A DNA stretch of 64,000 bases from Vombatus ursinus (GCF_900497805.2 NW_020954713.1:6211333-6275332), one strand, 5' to 3'. Counted from the first letter of the stretch, positions 1-9,433 are shown. Numbers and translations: made by a program. The notes: generated from the sequence alone by a model not told the origin.

Positions 1-40
1 AAAATGAGGGATCTATAAGGTCCCTTTCAGCTACCTGATG
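1..40 (+). repeat. MIR SINE, 3' tail fragment
   Basis: The window opens inside a MIR tail: AAAATGAGGG followed by AGGTCCCTTTCAGCT, the usual end of mammalian MIR. The 5' part lies outside the window. Confidence 0.55.
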
Positions 41-660
41 ACAATGATCTCAGAGATCTGAGGAGATCTTAGCTTTAGTTTGTAGGGTAATTATAGAATC
101 CCTTGCTTTCCCTATTTCCCTCCTCTTATTTCTAAACAATTATTTGACTTTGAAAACATCTTTCAAACCAGTGGATTCTCCTCCTTTTGGATTAGAAATG
201 CATCTACCAAAAATTATGTCCTTTTAAAACTAGTATTACTCCCAACCTATCTCAGAAAGATGGGGCTGAGTGAATATAACAGCACGTATAGGAGAGTAGT
301 GGCCAGGAAAGGGAATTCTGGTCTGGGAAGTCACAGGGATGGTGAGCAGAGCCATAGGACAGCGGTTTGGCCATGTCTTTTCCAGCCACAATGATAGTTT
401 GTATTTGATTACAATCCCCGAAGAAAGGGGGGAAAGCAAGAGCACACGCCATGTCGGTGAAATGTGATTGGGTGAGTGTGGCAGACCGGGAGATGGTTAG
501 CTCACTAAAGATAGCATCACCAGGGTGGGATCCGGGGACCCATTTGGTTCCAGTTGTGGAATAATAGGAAACATCTGTGAAGTACGGTGGAGTGTCTGGG
601 AGTCAACCTATGTGCTGAGTTCTCACCAACCAAGGATGACCACTCAAAGAGGGATGTTAT
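41..660. other. Unique sequence, no gene seen
   Basis: No repeat family or splice-flanked coding frame is recognised. Two overlapping minus-strand open frames of 66-69 codons lie near 236-452. They have no domain and are best read as chance. Confidence 0.4.
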
Positions 661-664
661 AGTG

Positions 665-750
665 AGATTTTTTTTCTTGTATAAGTTGGACTAGGTGGCT
701 GCTGAGACCCCTTATAGCTCTAAAAATTCTGTGGTTCTGATTCTATGAAC
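665..750 (+). repeat. MIR SINE, 3' tail
   Basis: TTGGACTAGGTGGCTGCTGA, then CCCCTTATAGCTCTAAAAATTCTGTGG, matches the MIR tail in order. It is preceded by a T-run. Confidence 0.65.
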
Positions 751-789
751 TTACCACTCTCTGTCCAAAACAATATCCTCCTGCTGACT

Positions 790-888
790 TAGGATCATTC
801 AGATTTGGAAAGGGAAAGGATCTTAGAGACCAATTTACCTTGCTTTCCAAAAAAGGAACCTGAGGCCCAAGAATAGGAAGTGACTGGT
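790..888 (-). repeat. MIR3-type SINE fragment
   Basis: Contains a 'ggaaaggatcttagagacca' block and then 'aacctgaggcccaagaa', the pattern of old MIR3-like SINEs read on the minus strand. Diverged and truncated. Confidence 0.5.
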
Positions 889-891
889 ATC

Positions 892-1140
892 ATCATCATC
901 ATCATCATCACTAACATTCATATAGTACCTACTATGTGCCAGGCACTAAGCTAATGCTTTACAATTTTATCTCGTTTAATCCTCCCAATAACCCTAGGAA
1001 GTAGGTGCTGTTATTGTCCTTATTTTACAGATGAGGAAACTGAGGCAGACAGAAGTTAAGTGACTTATCCAGGTCACACAGCTAGTAAGTTACTAAAGCC
1101 AGATTTGAACTCAGGTCTTTCTGATTTTAGGCTCAGGGCT
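892..1140 (-). repeat. Ther1/MIR3-type CORE-SINE
   Basis: Reads through CTACTATGTGCCAGGCACTA, the 'cagatgaggaaactgaggca' core, and 'gtcacacagctagtaag', then 'tttgaactcaggtcttt'. The tRNA-like head is to the right, so the element lies on the minus strand. A short (CAT)n run at 892-910 precedes it. Confidence 0.75.
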
Positions 1141-1471
1141 CAGTAATAATAATAATGATAATAGCATTTATACAGGGTATTGTAAAAGTCTTAGTGTTGT
1201 TTTGAGTTATTGAAGTATGAAACTGCACTAAGACTTTTGGAACACCCTCTAGAACACCTTAAGATTTACAATGCACTTTACAAATATGATCTCTTTTGAT
1301 CCTTGCAACAAATCTGGAAGGTAGGTGCTGTTATCCCTATTTTACAGATGAGGAAACTGAGACAGAAGTTAAGTGACTTATCCAGGGTCACACAGTGTCT
1401 GAGCCTAGATTTGAACTTGTCTTCCTGATTCCAGACCCAGAGCTCTGTGTACTATGGCACCACCTAGTCGT
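1141..1471 (-). repeat. Ther1/MIR3-type SINE split by a MITE
   Basis: Second minus-strand copy immediately after the first. It starts 'aataatgataatagcattta', is broken by the 77-bp MITE at 1173-1249, and resumes 'acaccttaagatttacaatg'. It ends at the tRNA-derived head 'gcaccacctagtc'. Confidence 0.8.
1173..1249. mobile_element. Mariner-type MITE (77 bp palindrome)
   Basis: Terminal inverted repeats run AGGGTATTGTAAAAGTCTTAG on the left and CTAAGACTTTTGGAACACCCT on the right, about 24 bp each. They are separated by roughly 30 bp and flanked by TA on both sides (1171-1172, 1250-1251), as Tc1/mariner insertion requires. Size and plan match MADE1-class elements. It has no coding capacity and would fold as one hairpin. 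It interrupts a Ther1 SINE, so it is younger than that SINE. Confidence 0.8.
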
Positions 1472-1524
1472 TACAAGAAGTGACAAAGCAGGGAAATGAA
1501 TCCAGCTCTTTTCATCATTCTTTT

Positions 1525-1600
1525 ATTTTTCCTTTCATCGATATTCTATTTCCTCCATAGTCTCAGATATCATCATCATGATAAGAAAAATGGAGAACAA
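1525..1600 (+). repeat. Source copy of a 76-bp local duplication
   Basis: Matches 2232-2310 at roughly 88% by eye, including CTCAGATATCATCATCATGA. This copy sits in sequence I cannot assign to a repeat, whereas the other copy interrupts a MIR, so this one is taken as the donor. Confidence 0.6.
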
Positions 1601-1689
1601 CTCCTCTCAGCATGTTCAGATGGAGATGATAGCCCTGGCATGATAGATTCACTGATGACACCACCATTTTCCTCCCTGGGAAGATCCAA

Positions 1690-2187
1690 GCCTGTATTCT
1701 TATTATGACCTTCGACTCTTGACTCTCTCCCAATCCCCATTCTGTTGCCAAATCTTTTTACATCGGCTGCCACAACAGTCCTTGAATGGTTGCCCTCTTC
1801 TCCATTCCCACGGTAATCACCCAAGTTCGAGGCCTAATTTCTTTTTTTTTAATTTTTCTTGATCTATTCTAACAGCCTTCAAACTGGCTGCCTTGCCTCC
1901 GATGTTTCCTCTCTCCAATCCATCCTTTGTGTTAGTGCCAAAGTAATCTTCCCAATATACAGGTCTAATAATATCAACCCCCTGTTCACACATCTTCAAT
2001 ATCATCTTATTGCCTACCAAGGAAAATTTAAATAAATTATTCTGACATTCATGGCCTTCCATAGTCTGACTCCAATTGACCTTTTCAGCTGTATTTCATA
2101 CTAGCTCTCCACATACTCTACGCTCTAGCCAAACTGGATAAGCAACTGTTTCGTGATCTTCTACATTCTTTTTCCTCGGGACATGGC
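1690..2187 (+). repeat. L2 LINE, 3' region
   Basis: Contains 'gtgccaaagtaatcttccc' and 'catggccttccatagtctga', which correspond to the end of the L2 ORF. Diverged, with no open frame. The 3' end joins a MIR. Confidence 0.65.
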
Positions 2188-2402
2188 TCTGCCACTTAAT
2201 ACTTGTATAATTTTGGGAAATCACTACTCCAATTTTTCCTTTCATCAACATTCTGTTGCCTCCATGGTCTCAGATATCATCATCATGATGAGAAAGAAAT
2301 GGAGGAAAATTCTGGGCCCCAGTTTTCTCATCTAAAAAATAAAGGGAATTGATCAAGAAAACCTCATAGGTCCTTTCTAGATCTAAATTTATGATCCTAT
2401 GG
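2188..2402 (+). repeat. MIR SINE interrupted by a local duplication
   Basis: The MIR body 'ttttgggaaatcact' is broken at 2231 by about 80 bp copied from 1525-1600. It resumes as 'ctgggccccagttttctcat' and ends 'tctaaatttatgatcctatg'. Confidence 0.7.
2232..2310 (+). repeat. Inserted copy of the 76-bp duplication
   Basis: Same orientation as 1525-1600, about 700 bp away, about eight mismatches plus short indels. It has no poly(A) and no obvious target-site duplication, so retroposition is not indicated. Confidence 0.6.
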
Positions 2403-2737
2403 TCCCTTGGAATGACAGAATTTTAGATCATGGAAGGGATTTGAGAGGCCATCTAGTTTAACACATATTAGAAGAAGAAAATCCACCCTAAGATACCTGA
2501 TAAGTGATTATCTAGTCTTTGCTTGAAGACCTCTAAAGAGGGTGTTAGGTTAGGTCAAAGTTAGACATTACAGTTTTGAATAACTCTAATGGTTAGGAAG
2601 TTTTGTGGTGGTATTTTTTCCCCCTTTATATCAAGCTTAAATTTACTTCTTTGCAATTTTCACCTATTGATCTATATTCTAACCTCTGGGGCCAAAGAGA
2701 ACAAATTAATCTTGATTCATCTCCCACATCAATGAAA
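2403..2737 (-). repeat. CR1/L3 LINE, 3' end
   Basis: Minus-strand CR1/L3 signature in order: 'catggaagggatttgagagg', 'ctttgcttgaagacctc', 'aagcttaaatttacttcttt', 'ctctggggccaaagagaac'. 5'-truncated, as usual for CR1. Confidence 0.75.
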
Positions 2738-2860
2738 TCAATCAATTGATAAGCATTGGCTAAGCATGTACTATGTGCCAACCACGGTGCTAAGTCCTGG
2801 GAATACAAAGAAAGGCAAAACCAGTCCCTGCTCTCAAGAGACTCACAGTCTAGTGAAAAA
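2738..2860 (-). repeat. L2 LINE, 3' end
   Basis: Reverse of the L2 tail: 'gcatgtactatgtgccaacc', 'gggaatacaaagaaaggcaa', 'ctctcaagagactcacagtc'. Confidence 0.8.
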
Positions 2861-2877
2861 TCTAGCTCTTCTTGGGT

Positions 2878-3062
2878 GTAGATCTTCTTCCAGGTGGTTT
2901 ATTCAAGCCCTACCCTCAGACACATACTGGCTGTATGATCTGGACAGGTCATCTAACCTCTCAGTGTCCCAAATAACTCTCTAAGACTGGAATCTGCAGA
3001 GCAGATACAAATCTGCATTGGTAGAGAGATCCTTTAGCCAATGTAATCACAGTTCTGGAAAC
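2878..3062 (+). repeat. tRNA-headed SINE with 'gcattggtagag' tail (WSINE-like)
   Basis: Carries 'ctctaagactggaatctgca' and 'ctgcattggtagagagatcc', then 'caatgtaatcacag'. The same tail recurs at about 9158, 14835, 32622 and (minus) 53449, defining one SINE family. The family name is uncertain. Confidence 0.65.
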
Positions 3063-3180
3063 AATCCCAATATTTTCATTCCACTACAAATATCAACCAT
3101 TTTATCTACCTGCAGGACAGTCTGCCTAACAGCAAACATAATACGATAGTGCAGGAGAATGACTTGTCCCATGATAAGTG

Positions 3181-3433
3181 TGGGCAGCTAGTTGGCACAG
3201 TGGATAGAGTGCTGGACCTAGAGTCAGGAAAGACTCATCTTCCAGAGTTCAAATCTGACCACACTTCCTAGCTTTGTGAACACTGGGCAAGTCATTTGAC
3301 CCTATTTGCCTTAATTTCCTCATCTGTAAAATGAGCTGAAGAAGGAAATGGCAAACCACTCTAGTATTTCTGCTAAGAAAACCCCAAATGGGGTCATGAA
3401 GAGTCAGACATGACTGAAATGACTGAACAACAA
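3181..3433 (+). repeat. Long tRNA-headed SINE (MAR1-like)
   Basis: Head 'gggcagctagttggcacagt', then 'atctgtaaaatgagctga', 'ggaaatggcaaaccactc', 'ccccaaatggggtcatgaag', ending 'actgaacaaca'. Target-site duplication ATGATAAGTG/A at 3171-3180 and 3434-3443 (9/10). The AACAACA end is shared with RTE-tailed repeats, suggesting RTE mobilisation. Confidence 0.9.
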
Positions 3434-3540
3434 ATGATAAGTACTTCCATTTCTATCTGACTCTTTGAGAACAAAAGATAACAACCAACCTAAAAATATA
3501 AAGATGAGATTAAGAAAATGTTAATAATTAAAGCACTTCT

Positions 3541-3690
3541 GGGGCAGCTAGGTGGCGCAGTGTATAGAGCACCGTCCCTGGATTCAGGAGGACCTGAGTT
3601 CAAATCTGGCCTCAGACCAAACACTTGACACTTGCTAGCTGTGTGACCCTGGGCAAGTCACTTAACCCCAATTGCCTAAAAAAAAAAAAA
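3541..3690 (+). repeat. Short poly(A) tRNA-headed SINE
   Basis: Head 'ggggcagctaggtggcgcag', A-box/B-box-like promoter region, body ending 'taaccccaattgcc', then a poly(A). Target-site duplication ATTAAAGCACTTC at 3527-3540 and 3691-3704 (13/14). The poly(A) and duplication fit L1-driven retroposition. It is among the youngest insertions here and lands in a Ther1 SINE. Confidence 0.92.
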
Positions 3691-3900
3691 ATTAAAGCAC
3701 TTCCATAGTCCTTTGAGGTTATTCAAAAGTACTTTAAATGTGGTATGTCACCTGATGTTCACAACAACCCTGAGAGGTAGGTGCTGCACTTAGCTCCATT
3801 TTACAAAGTAGGACAGTGAGAGTCATTTAACTAGCAGGTGTAAAGGTGCCATTTGAAAACAGGTCTTTCTTACTCCTGGGTTAACATTCCATCCCCAGAA
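3691..3900 (-). repeat. Ther1/MIR3-type SINE (target of the short SINE)
   Basis: 'aagcacttccatagtccttt', 'cacaacaaccctgagaggta', then a decayed core. Its upstream end (about 3515-3540) lies on the other side of the short SINE. Confidence 0.65.
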
Positions 3901-3983
3901 TTATGCCACCTCCACACGTGAATAGTTTACACATAGGTGTAGCTACATGGCAACAGCACAATGGGATAAGACTTATCTTTTTA

Positions 3984-4145
3984 TTTTTTTATTATTTTTT
4001 TTTAGCGAGGCAATCGAGGTTAAGTGACTTGCCCAAGGTCACACAGCTAGTATGTGTCAAGTGCTTGGTCTGAGGCCAGATTTGAACTCAGGTCCTGCTG
4101 ACTTCAGGGCTGGTGGTCTATCCACTGTGCCACCTAGCTGTCCCT
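3984..4145 (-). repeat. Short poly(A) SINE, minus strand
   Basis: Poly(T) at left, then the reverse of the SINE ending 'tgtgccacctagctgtccc'. Target-site duplication AGACTT(A/G)TCTTTTTA at 3969-3983 and 4146-4160 (14/15). It lies about 300 bp from the plus-strand copy at 3541, making an inverted SINE pair. Confidence 0.9.
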
Positions 4146-4160
4146 AGACTTGTCTTTTTA

Positions 4161-4560
4161 GTCATTGAGACAATGAAGGATTGGTTGCCTGCACCCTACA
4201 CTCCCCCGAGTTACTAAATTCACTCTGTCCCAGAACTGGCTATTGCTTTTTCTATAATAAATTGACCAGAATGTCTCTGTTGTGGGCCCACAGTCAAGTG
4301 GGTGCTGTGGGAGAACAGAGAGGGCAATTGAGGCAGTCTCATAAAGTAAGGGAAACTTTAAAGTCCAGGAGAGGCCACATCCTCTCCAAGGAAGTGAGGG
4401 GGGCAGGCTCCACACATACGCAGCCCCAGAGCCCCTCTATTTTTATTTTATTGTCTGCTAAGCTGAGATAATGATTGTCACTCATCTCCATGGCTGATGA
4501 TTTATTACAAATGCCAGATTGAATGACCCCATCTGATGTGGATGTTTCACCACCATGATA
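4161..4560. other. Unique block, possible conserved noncoding DNA
   Basis: No repeat family seen. The part around 4440-4540 is AT-rich, non-repetitive and TF-site-like (TAATGATTGTCACTCA, GATGATTTATTACAAATG). Open frames on both strands overlap each other and carry no domain. Confidence 0.35.
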
Positions 4561-4770
4561 CAGATCCAAAAGCCCTGGGTTCAAATCTGGAAAATAGGCT
4601 TCCAGTATTGGTTCTGACCCAGCAGTGTGGCTTTAGGCAAGACTTTTCCTTTCTCTAAGCTACCCTTTTCTGGACTACAAAATGGGGCTAATAATCTGTG
4701 CCTTGTCTTCCTCCTGGGGCTACCATGAAGATCCAAGGAAATAATAGATAGGAATGAGTTTACACATTGT
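4560..4770 (+). repeat. MIR SINE
   Basis: 'agccctgggttcaaatctgg', 'gtgtggctttaggcaag' and 'ctacaaaatggggctaataa' give the MIR order from head to tail. Confidence 0.6.
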
Positions 4771-5430
4771 AAAGGGAGAAATAAAAATAAGGAATTGTGA
4801 TGATTAAAATAGGAGATAAAGACAATTTATCAACTACTTGGAACAGGATGCAATCTGCCCTGCTTTCCAATCCCCACCCCCCCCATAATCTCCCAGTTTA
4901 TTGTCATTTATTTTAATTATACAGATTTTTAATAAAGATAAGCTCGCCTTCAAAGTCCTCCAACGTGCTCTCCATGTAATCAGGTTACCAAGCAGCAGAC
5001 TGTCTGCACTTTTATTATTTTTTTTTTTACAGATGTGCCACCCTGTTCTAAATATAAACACTCATTATCATCTGCTCACCTAATGGGAGAGAGGGTGATG
5101 TACATGCCATCCTAGAGGCGCTTTGGGGGACCATCTTTCTTTCTTACTATTGCCTGAGCAGAGATGGATTTTTCCATAATACCATCATAAAACATTCATA
5201 AACAGTAATGCTTTGTTTATTATGGGACTTGTAAATTACCTGTTAAGTGTCTCAAAAACCACTCTGGTCCATAACCACCTGGTGTCATCTGAGGGACTAG
5301 GAGAGAAAATGTTCTAATCCTCCAATTGCTTTTTCACGATTCACATCTCTCATGCTAGGAGGGGTTCAGCAGCAGCAAGAGATAGATGTTAATTGAGTCA
5401 TAAAATGTTACAACAAAATGAACCTGACAA
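4771..5430. other. Unique block, candidate conserved noncoding element
   Basis: No repeat family recognised over about 600 bp. The sequence is mixed in composition with AT-rich homeodomain-like strings (TTAATTATACAG, CATAAACAGTAATGC) and no supported open frame. A cross-species alignment is the deciding test. Confidence 0.35.
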
Positions 5431-5740
5431 TAGGATGACAGACCTAGAGCCCAAAGAGATCTCAGCAGCCATCTAACCCAGACACTTCATTTTTATAGAT
5501 GGGAAAACTGAGGCCCAGGGAGGTCAAGTGCCTTAAGGTCATAGACTGAGAACTGGAAGACACCTTAAAGATGATTTAGTCTGAAACCCCTAAGTTTATG
5601 GATGTGGTAGCTAAGGCTGTAAGAAATTAAGTGACCTGTCCATGGTCATCCAACTAATAAGTGATGAAGGTGGGATTTGAACCCAGGTCCTCTGACTTCA
5701 AATGCAGAATTCTGTTCTGCTCTATCACGTTGCTTCCAAA
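5430..5740 (-). repeat. Two tandem MIR3-type SINEs
   Basis: The motif pair 'gaaaactgaggcccaggg' and 'gggatttgaacccaggtcct' appears with an extra internal start at 'actgagaactggaagacacc'. This indicates one copy inserted in or next to another. Confidence 0.6.
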
Positions 5741-5759
5741 TGTGGAGCAGTTTCTAAGA

Positions 5760-5920
5760 ATCATAGGACCATAGATTAAGAGTTGAAGGGAAACTCAGAA
5801 GTCATCATTTTACAGAAGAAGAAACTGACACCCATAGAGAGTAAATGATTCTGCCCAAGGTCGCACTGGTAATAATAAGCGTCAGAACTGGGAAGGGCTA
5901 TAGGAGGCAAAATATTACTA
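5760..5920 (-). repeat. MIR3-type SINE
   Basis: 'aatcataggaccatagatta' followed by 'ttttacagaagaagaaactg' and 'ctgcccaaggtcgcactgg'. Confidence 0.6.
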
Positions 5921-5929
5921 TTATAACAA

Positions 5930-6076
5930 CTGATATTTATGTCTGATTATAATAACTGATATTTATGGTTTTGTATTTGAAAGTACTTTTCATCTTATTC
6001 TCATAACAACCCTATGAGGTAGAATTTGATTTTGAACCCAGGTCATTCTGACAAAGGCACCCTCAAGGCATTACAC
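5930..6076 (-). repeat. Ther1/MIR3 fragment
   Basis: 'aactgatatttatggttttg', 'cataacaaccctatgaggta' and 'gaacccaggtcattctgac'. The unit 'tataataactgatatttatg' is duplicated at the left edge. Confidence 0.55.
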
Positions 6077-6318
6077 TCGGCAACCACTCTTTGAGTTAGA
6101 GACACCATGGCTAGAGAGACCATTGCACAATGTTTGTCAAAGATAGAAGTGATCCAAGAACAGAGAATGTCAGATCAAGAAGGGGCCTTATAATATTAAA
6201 AAAAACTGTCAAAAATGAAAGGTCCTTTAGAAAAACAACCTGTAACATGAGAGTAGGATGTGTTCTAAGGAATACTGAATGTCAGAATTGGGAAAGACCT
6301 TAGATTGAGCATCTGGTC

Positions 6319-6730
6319 CAAAGGTTCTTAGCCTTGGGCAGCTGAGGGCATAGTAGATAGAGCACTGGGTTTAGAGTTCAAATGTTACTTCATATACACA
6401 CTAGTTGTTTGACCCTATGCAGGTCACTTAACCCTGTCTGTCTCAGTTTCCTCAACTAAAAATTGGGATAATAAATAGCACCTACTTCATAGGGTTTTTG
6501 TGAGGATCAAATGAGATAATATATAGTGCACAGCTCTTGGAATATAGTAGGTGTTTAATAAATACTTGTTTCATCTCTTAGAATAAGGTTTTAAAATAAT
6601 TGCAAGAAATGCTAAATTTCAGTTAGGGGGTATAAAAATAAAGATTTTTTTCCCATCCAAATTTGTAGACCCTTTGAAATCTATCCATGGAACCCTTGAG
6701 GGACTGTAGATCACAGGTTGTGAACCCCTG
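6319..6730. mobile_element. hAT MITE with GGTTCTTA-type ends, split by a SINE
   Basis: Terminal inverted repeats CAAAGGTTCTTAGCC (6319-6333) and GGTTGTGAACCCCTG (6716-6730). 8-bp target-site duplication ATCTGGTC / ATCTAGTC at 6311-6318 and 6731-6738 (7/8), diagnostic of hAT transposition. The MITE is non-coding. A MIR-type SINE at about 6337-6575 sits inside it. Confidence 0.75.
6337..6575 (+). repeat. MIR-type SINE with L2-like tail
   Basis: tRNA head 'gggcagctgagggcatagta', 'agtttcctcaactaaaaatt', 'cacctacttcatagggtttt' and the tail 'gtgtttaataaatacttg', which resembles the L2 3' end and fits L2 mobilisation. Confidence 0.75.
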
Positions 6731-6900
6731 ATCTAGTCTAATTCCTTAATTTAAAGGACAAATCATTTGACTTGGGCAAGTGATTTAGTCTCTCTGCACT
6801 TCAGTTACTCCCTAAGGCTAAGTGTGGCCAGTGCTTTCTACATGGTCACAGAGCTATTGATTTCCAAAGGAAATTAGAAACCAGGTGTCTCAACTACCAA

Positions 6901-7140
6901 TCAAACCCTCCTGACAAGACCAATTTCAATCCTTTAAAATAAATAATGGACGGAGACTTGAGACAGAATGATCCTCTGCCCGAAGAGTCTTTCTAAAGCA
7001 TATTGACCCTGGGCTCCAGTGAGCACGCACACAATCTGTGCTTCTTCATTGTAAGACATCACTTCCAAGCCATGGATCTCATGGTTCCAGCCTTGTTTCT
7101 ATTCCTGGAGATATACTGACTCCCCTCATATGGCTACTTC
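6901..7140. other. Unique sequence, nothing recognised
   Basis: No gene, repeat or regulatory site could be supported. Confidence 0.35.
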
Positions 7141-7144
7141 TAAT

Positions 7145-7740
7145 CAGTCAGTCAGCAAGCATGTATTAAGTACCTACTACGTGTCAGAGCAGCTAGATGG
7201 CAGAGTGGATAGACCGCTGGACCTAGAGTCAGGAAGATTCATCTTCTTGAGTTCAAATTCAGTCTCAGACACTTACTAGCTGTGTGACCCTGTGCGAGTC
7301 ACTTAACACTGTTTGCCTCAGTTTCCTCATCTGTAAAATGAGCTGGAGAAGGAAATGGCAAACCACTCTAGGTTCTCTGTCAAGAAAACCCCAAATGGGG
7401 TCATGAAGAGCTGGGCATGACTGAAATGACTAAACAACAATGTGTCAGGCCTTGTGCCAGGCACTGGCGATATAGAGACAAAAACATAGTGTTCCTTGCC
7501 CTCAAGGACCTTATATTCCATTAGAAGAAACAACAACTATGCATATAAGTATATGAAAAATGTATACAAGTTAGAAAGAGGAGAAGCTGCTAGCACCCAA
7601 AGGGACCAGGAAAATCTTCTCGTGGGATGTGACTCTTGAGTTGAGCTTTGAAAAGCTAAGGATTCTGAGGAGCATTCCAGACAAGGGCCAGACTATTCAA
7701 AGTCAAAGAACTGGAGATGAACAGCCATGTTCAAGGAAAA
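7145..7740 (-). repeat. L2 LINE 3' region, split by a SINE
   Basis: Reverse L2 tail 'aagtacctactacgtgtcag' is broken at 7187 and resumes 'gccttgtgccaggcactgg' at 7449. It continues through 'ccctcaaggaccttatattc' to the 'gagcattccagacaagg' segment. Confidence 0.8.
7188..7440 (+). repeat. Long tRNA-headed SINE (MAR1-like)
   Basis: 'agcagctagatggcagagtg' to 'ctaaacaacaa'. Target-site duplication (C/T)GTGTCAG at 7180-7187 and 7441-7448, lying within L2 sequence that is continuous across the SINE. Confidence 0.9.
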
Positions 7741-7784
7741 AATAAGCCAATTCATTTTACTAATTTTATATATGAATGATGTAT

Positions 7785-8075
7785 GGGGCAGCTAGGTGGC
7801 CCAATGGATATAGTGTCAGACCTGGAGTCAGGAATACCTGAGCACATAGAGTGCCAGTCTCAGAGTCAAGAAGACTCATTTTCATGAGTTCAAATCTGGA
7901 CTCAGACACTTACTAGCTGTGTGACTCTGGACAAGTCACTTAATTGTTTGCCTCAGTTTTTTCATCTGTAAAATGAACTGGAAAAGGAAATGGCAAACCA
8001 CTTCACTATCTTTGCCAAGCAAACCCTAAATTGGTCACAAAGAGTCAGACATAACTGAAAAACAACTGAACAACA
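7785..8075 (+). repeat. Long tRNA-headed SINE with doubled head segment
   Basis: Standard head and 3' end, but the 'cagacctggagtcagg' stretch is followed by a second, variant version 'tctcagagtcaagaagac'. The copy is about 35 bp longer than its siblings because of this internal partial duplication. Confidence 0.85.
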
Positions 8076-8254
8076 TACAAATTATATAGAAGCTAAGATC
8101 TTCCTGTGATTAAAAATAAACTATTCGTGATTCCCCCATTTTTACATTAGCTGGTCTCAGGTTGACTTGTTCCATTATTTAGAATAACTTTTTCAGGAAT
8201 TTCTGAACCCCCAGGTTTGTAAATCTCTTCCTTCCTCCTCATCTTCCTCATAGT

Positions 8255-8505
8255 CATAATAAGAGACATTTATATGATATTGAAAGATAGGCAAAATCAC
8301 TTTGCACAAATTACCTCACCAGAGTCTCACAACTTGAATCTGGGAGGTTGGTGCTACAGGTAATTTCATGTGAATTTTACAGATGAGCAAATCTAAGAGA
8401 GGTGAAAATGACGTCCACAGTCACATAGCTTATAAGTGTCTGAGGCAGGGTTTGAACCTGCATTGTCCTGGTTCCAAATCTATCCCTTTCTTTACTACCC
8501 CAAGC
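8255..8505 (-). repeat. Ther1/MIR3-type SINE
   Basis: 'aagagacatttatatgatat', 'ttttacagatgagcaaatct', 'tcacatagcttataagtgtc', 'gcagggtttgaacctgcatt'. Confidence 0.7.
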
Positions 8506-8780
8506 TTCTCATGAGCCCGCATAATATGAGATTAAAGATTTTGTCTATTGAGCATCAACATCAGTAGTCCAGTGTTATTCAGTACAAATGGCAGGGGGAA
8601 GGGAGGAGTGGAGGACATGAAGAATCTAGTTGAAAAATGAAAAAAAATTGAAATTGTTTGTTTTGTTGCCTACCAAACACCAAAGAAAGGGAAGCCTATG
8701 TAATTGTCTCTACAGATGAGAATTCTAACATTTGTTGAGAATGAAGACCATCATCCACGAGCTTTTTAGCTCTTTAAACA
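8506..8780. other. Unique sequence, nothing recognised
   Basis: Short purine-rich stretches only. No gene or repeat is supported. Confidence 0.35.
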
Positions 8781-9005
8781 TTGTTGTTGTTCAGTCATAT
8801 CAGACTTTTTGTGATCCCATTTGGGGTTTTCTTGGCAGAAATACTGGAGTGGTTTGCCATTTAGATAAGCAAACTGAGGCAAACAGGGTGAAGTGACTTG
8901 GCCAGGGTCACACAGCTAGTAAGTGTCTGAGGCCAGATTTGAACACTCATCTTTCTGACTCCAGGCTAGGCATTCTGTGCACTATGGTGCCACCTAGCTG
9001 CCCCC
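8781..9005 (-). repeat. Long tRNA-headed SINE, minus strand
   Basis: 'ttgttgttgttcagtcatat', 'tttggggttttcttggcaga', 'gtcacacagctagtaagtgt', ending at the head 'tgccacctagctgccccc'. Confidence 0.9.
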
Positions 9006-9157
9006 TTAAGAGTATAGCCTACGTCAACTCTTCTGTTTGGACAGCACTAACTATTGTGTTTTGAACCAAAACTGATAGATGTTTGTTGGATTGAGGCATC
9101 ATGGATGTGGGGCCAGCCAGGATGCCATACTCTCGCCCCTTCACTGGAAATTAGAAG

Positions 9158-9433
9158 GGCTTAAAGAGACATAGTGGACAGAGCTGGCCTTGGAGCCAAG
9201 ATATGAGTCCAAGATCTAGGTCTGACATATACTGAGTGCCCCTGGGCAAGTCATTTAACTTCTCTACACTCCCCACTCCCATCCCAACAGCTTACCCCTC
9301 CCGCTCCTACTCCACACCCAAACTTTCTAAGACTATAAGCTGCAGAGAAGGTGCCAACCTGAATTGGTAGAGGGAGCTCCTTATCTGGAAGTTCCCTATA
9401 CCAATGAAATTACAGATCTAGTCCCTATCTTCA
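9158..9433 (+). repeat. WSINE-like tRNA-headed SINE, near full length
   Basis: Head 'agagacatagtggacagagc', 'cctgggcaagtcatttaact', a C-rich insertion around 9268-9320, then 'ctgcagagaaggtgccaacc' and 'gaattggtagagggagctcc'. The C-rich stretch is not in the other copies. Confidence 0.7.

Larger units (their letters stand above)
6245..6900 (-). repeat. MIR3-type SINE split by a hAT element
   Basis: Left part ends 'agattgagcatctggtc' at 6318. Right part resumes 'atctagtctaattccttaat' at 6731. The 8-bp duplicated target belongs to this SINE. Confidence 0.5.

Noticed and set aside
3541-3615. tRNA-gene-like sequence at SINE heads
   Set aside because: The heads are tRNA-derived but lack a foldable tRNA body and continue into SINE sequence, so they are not tRNA genes.
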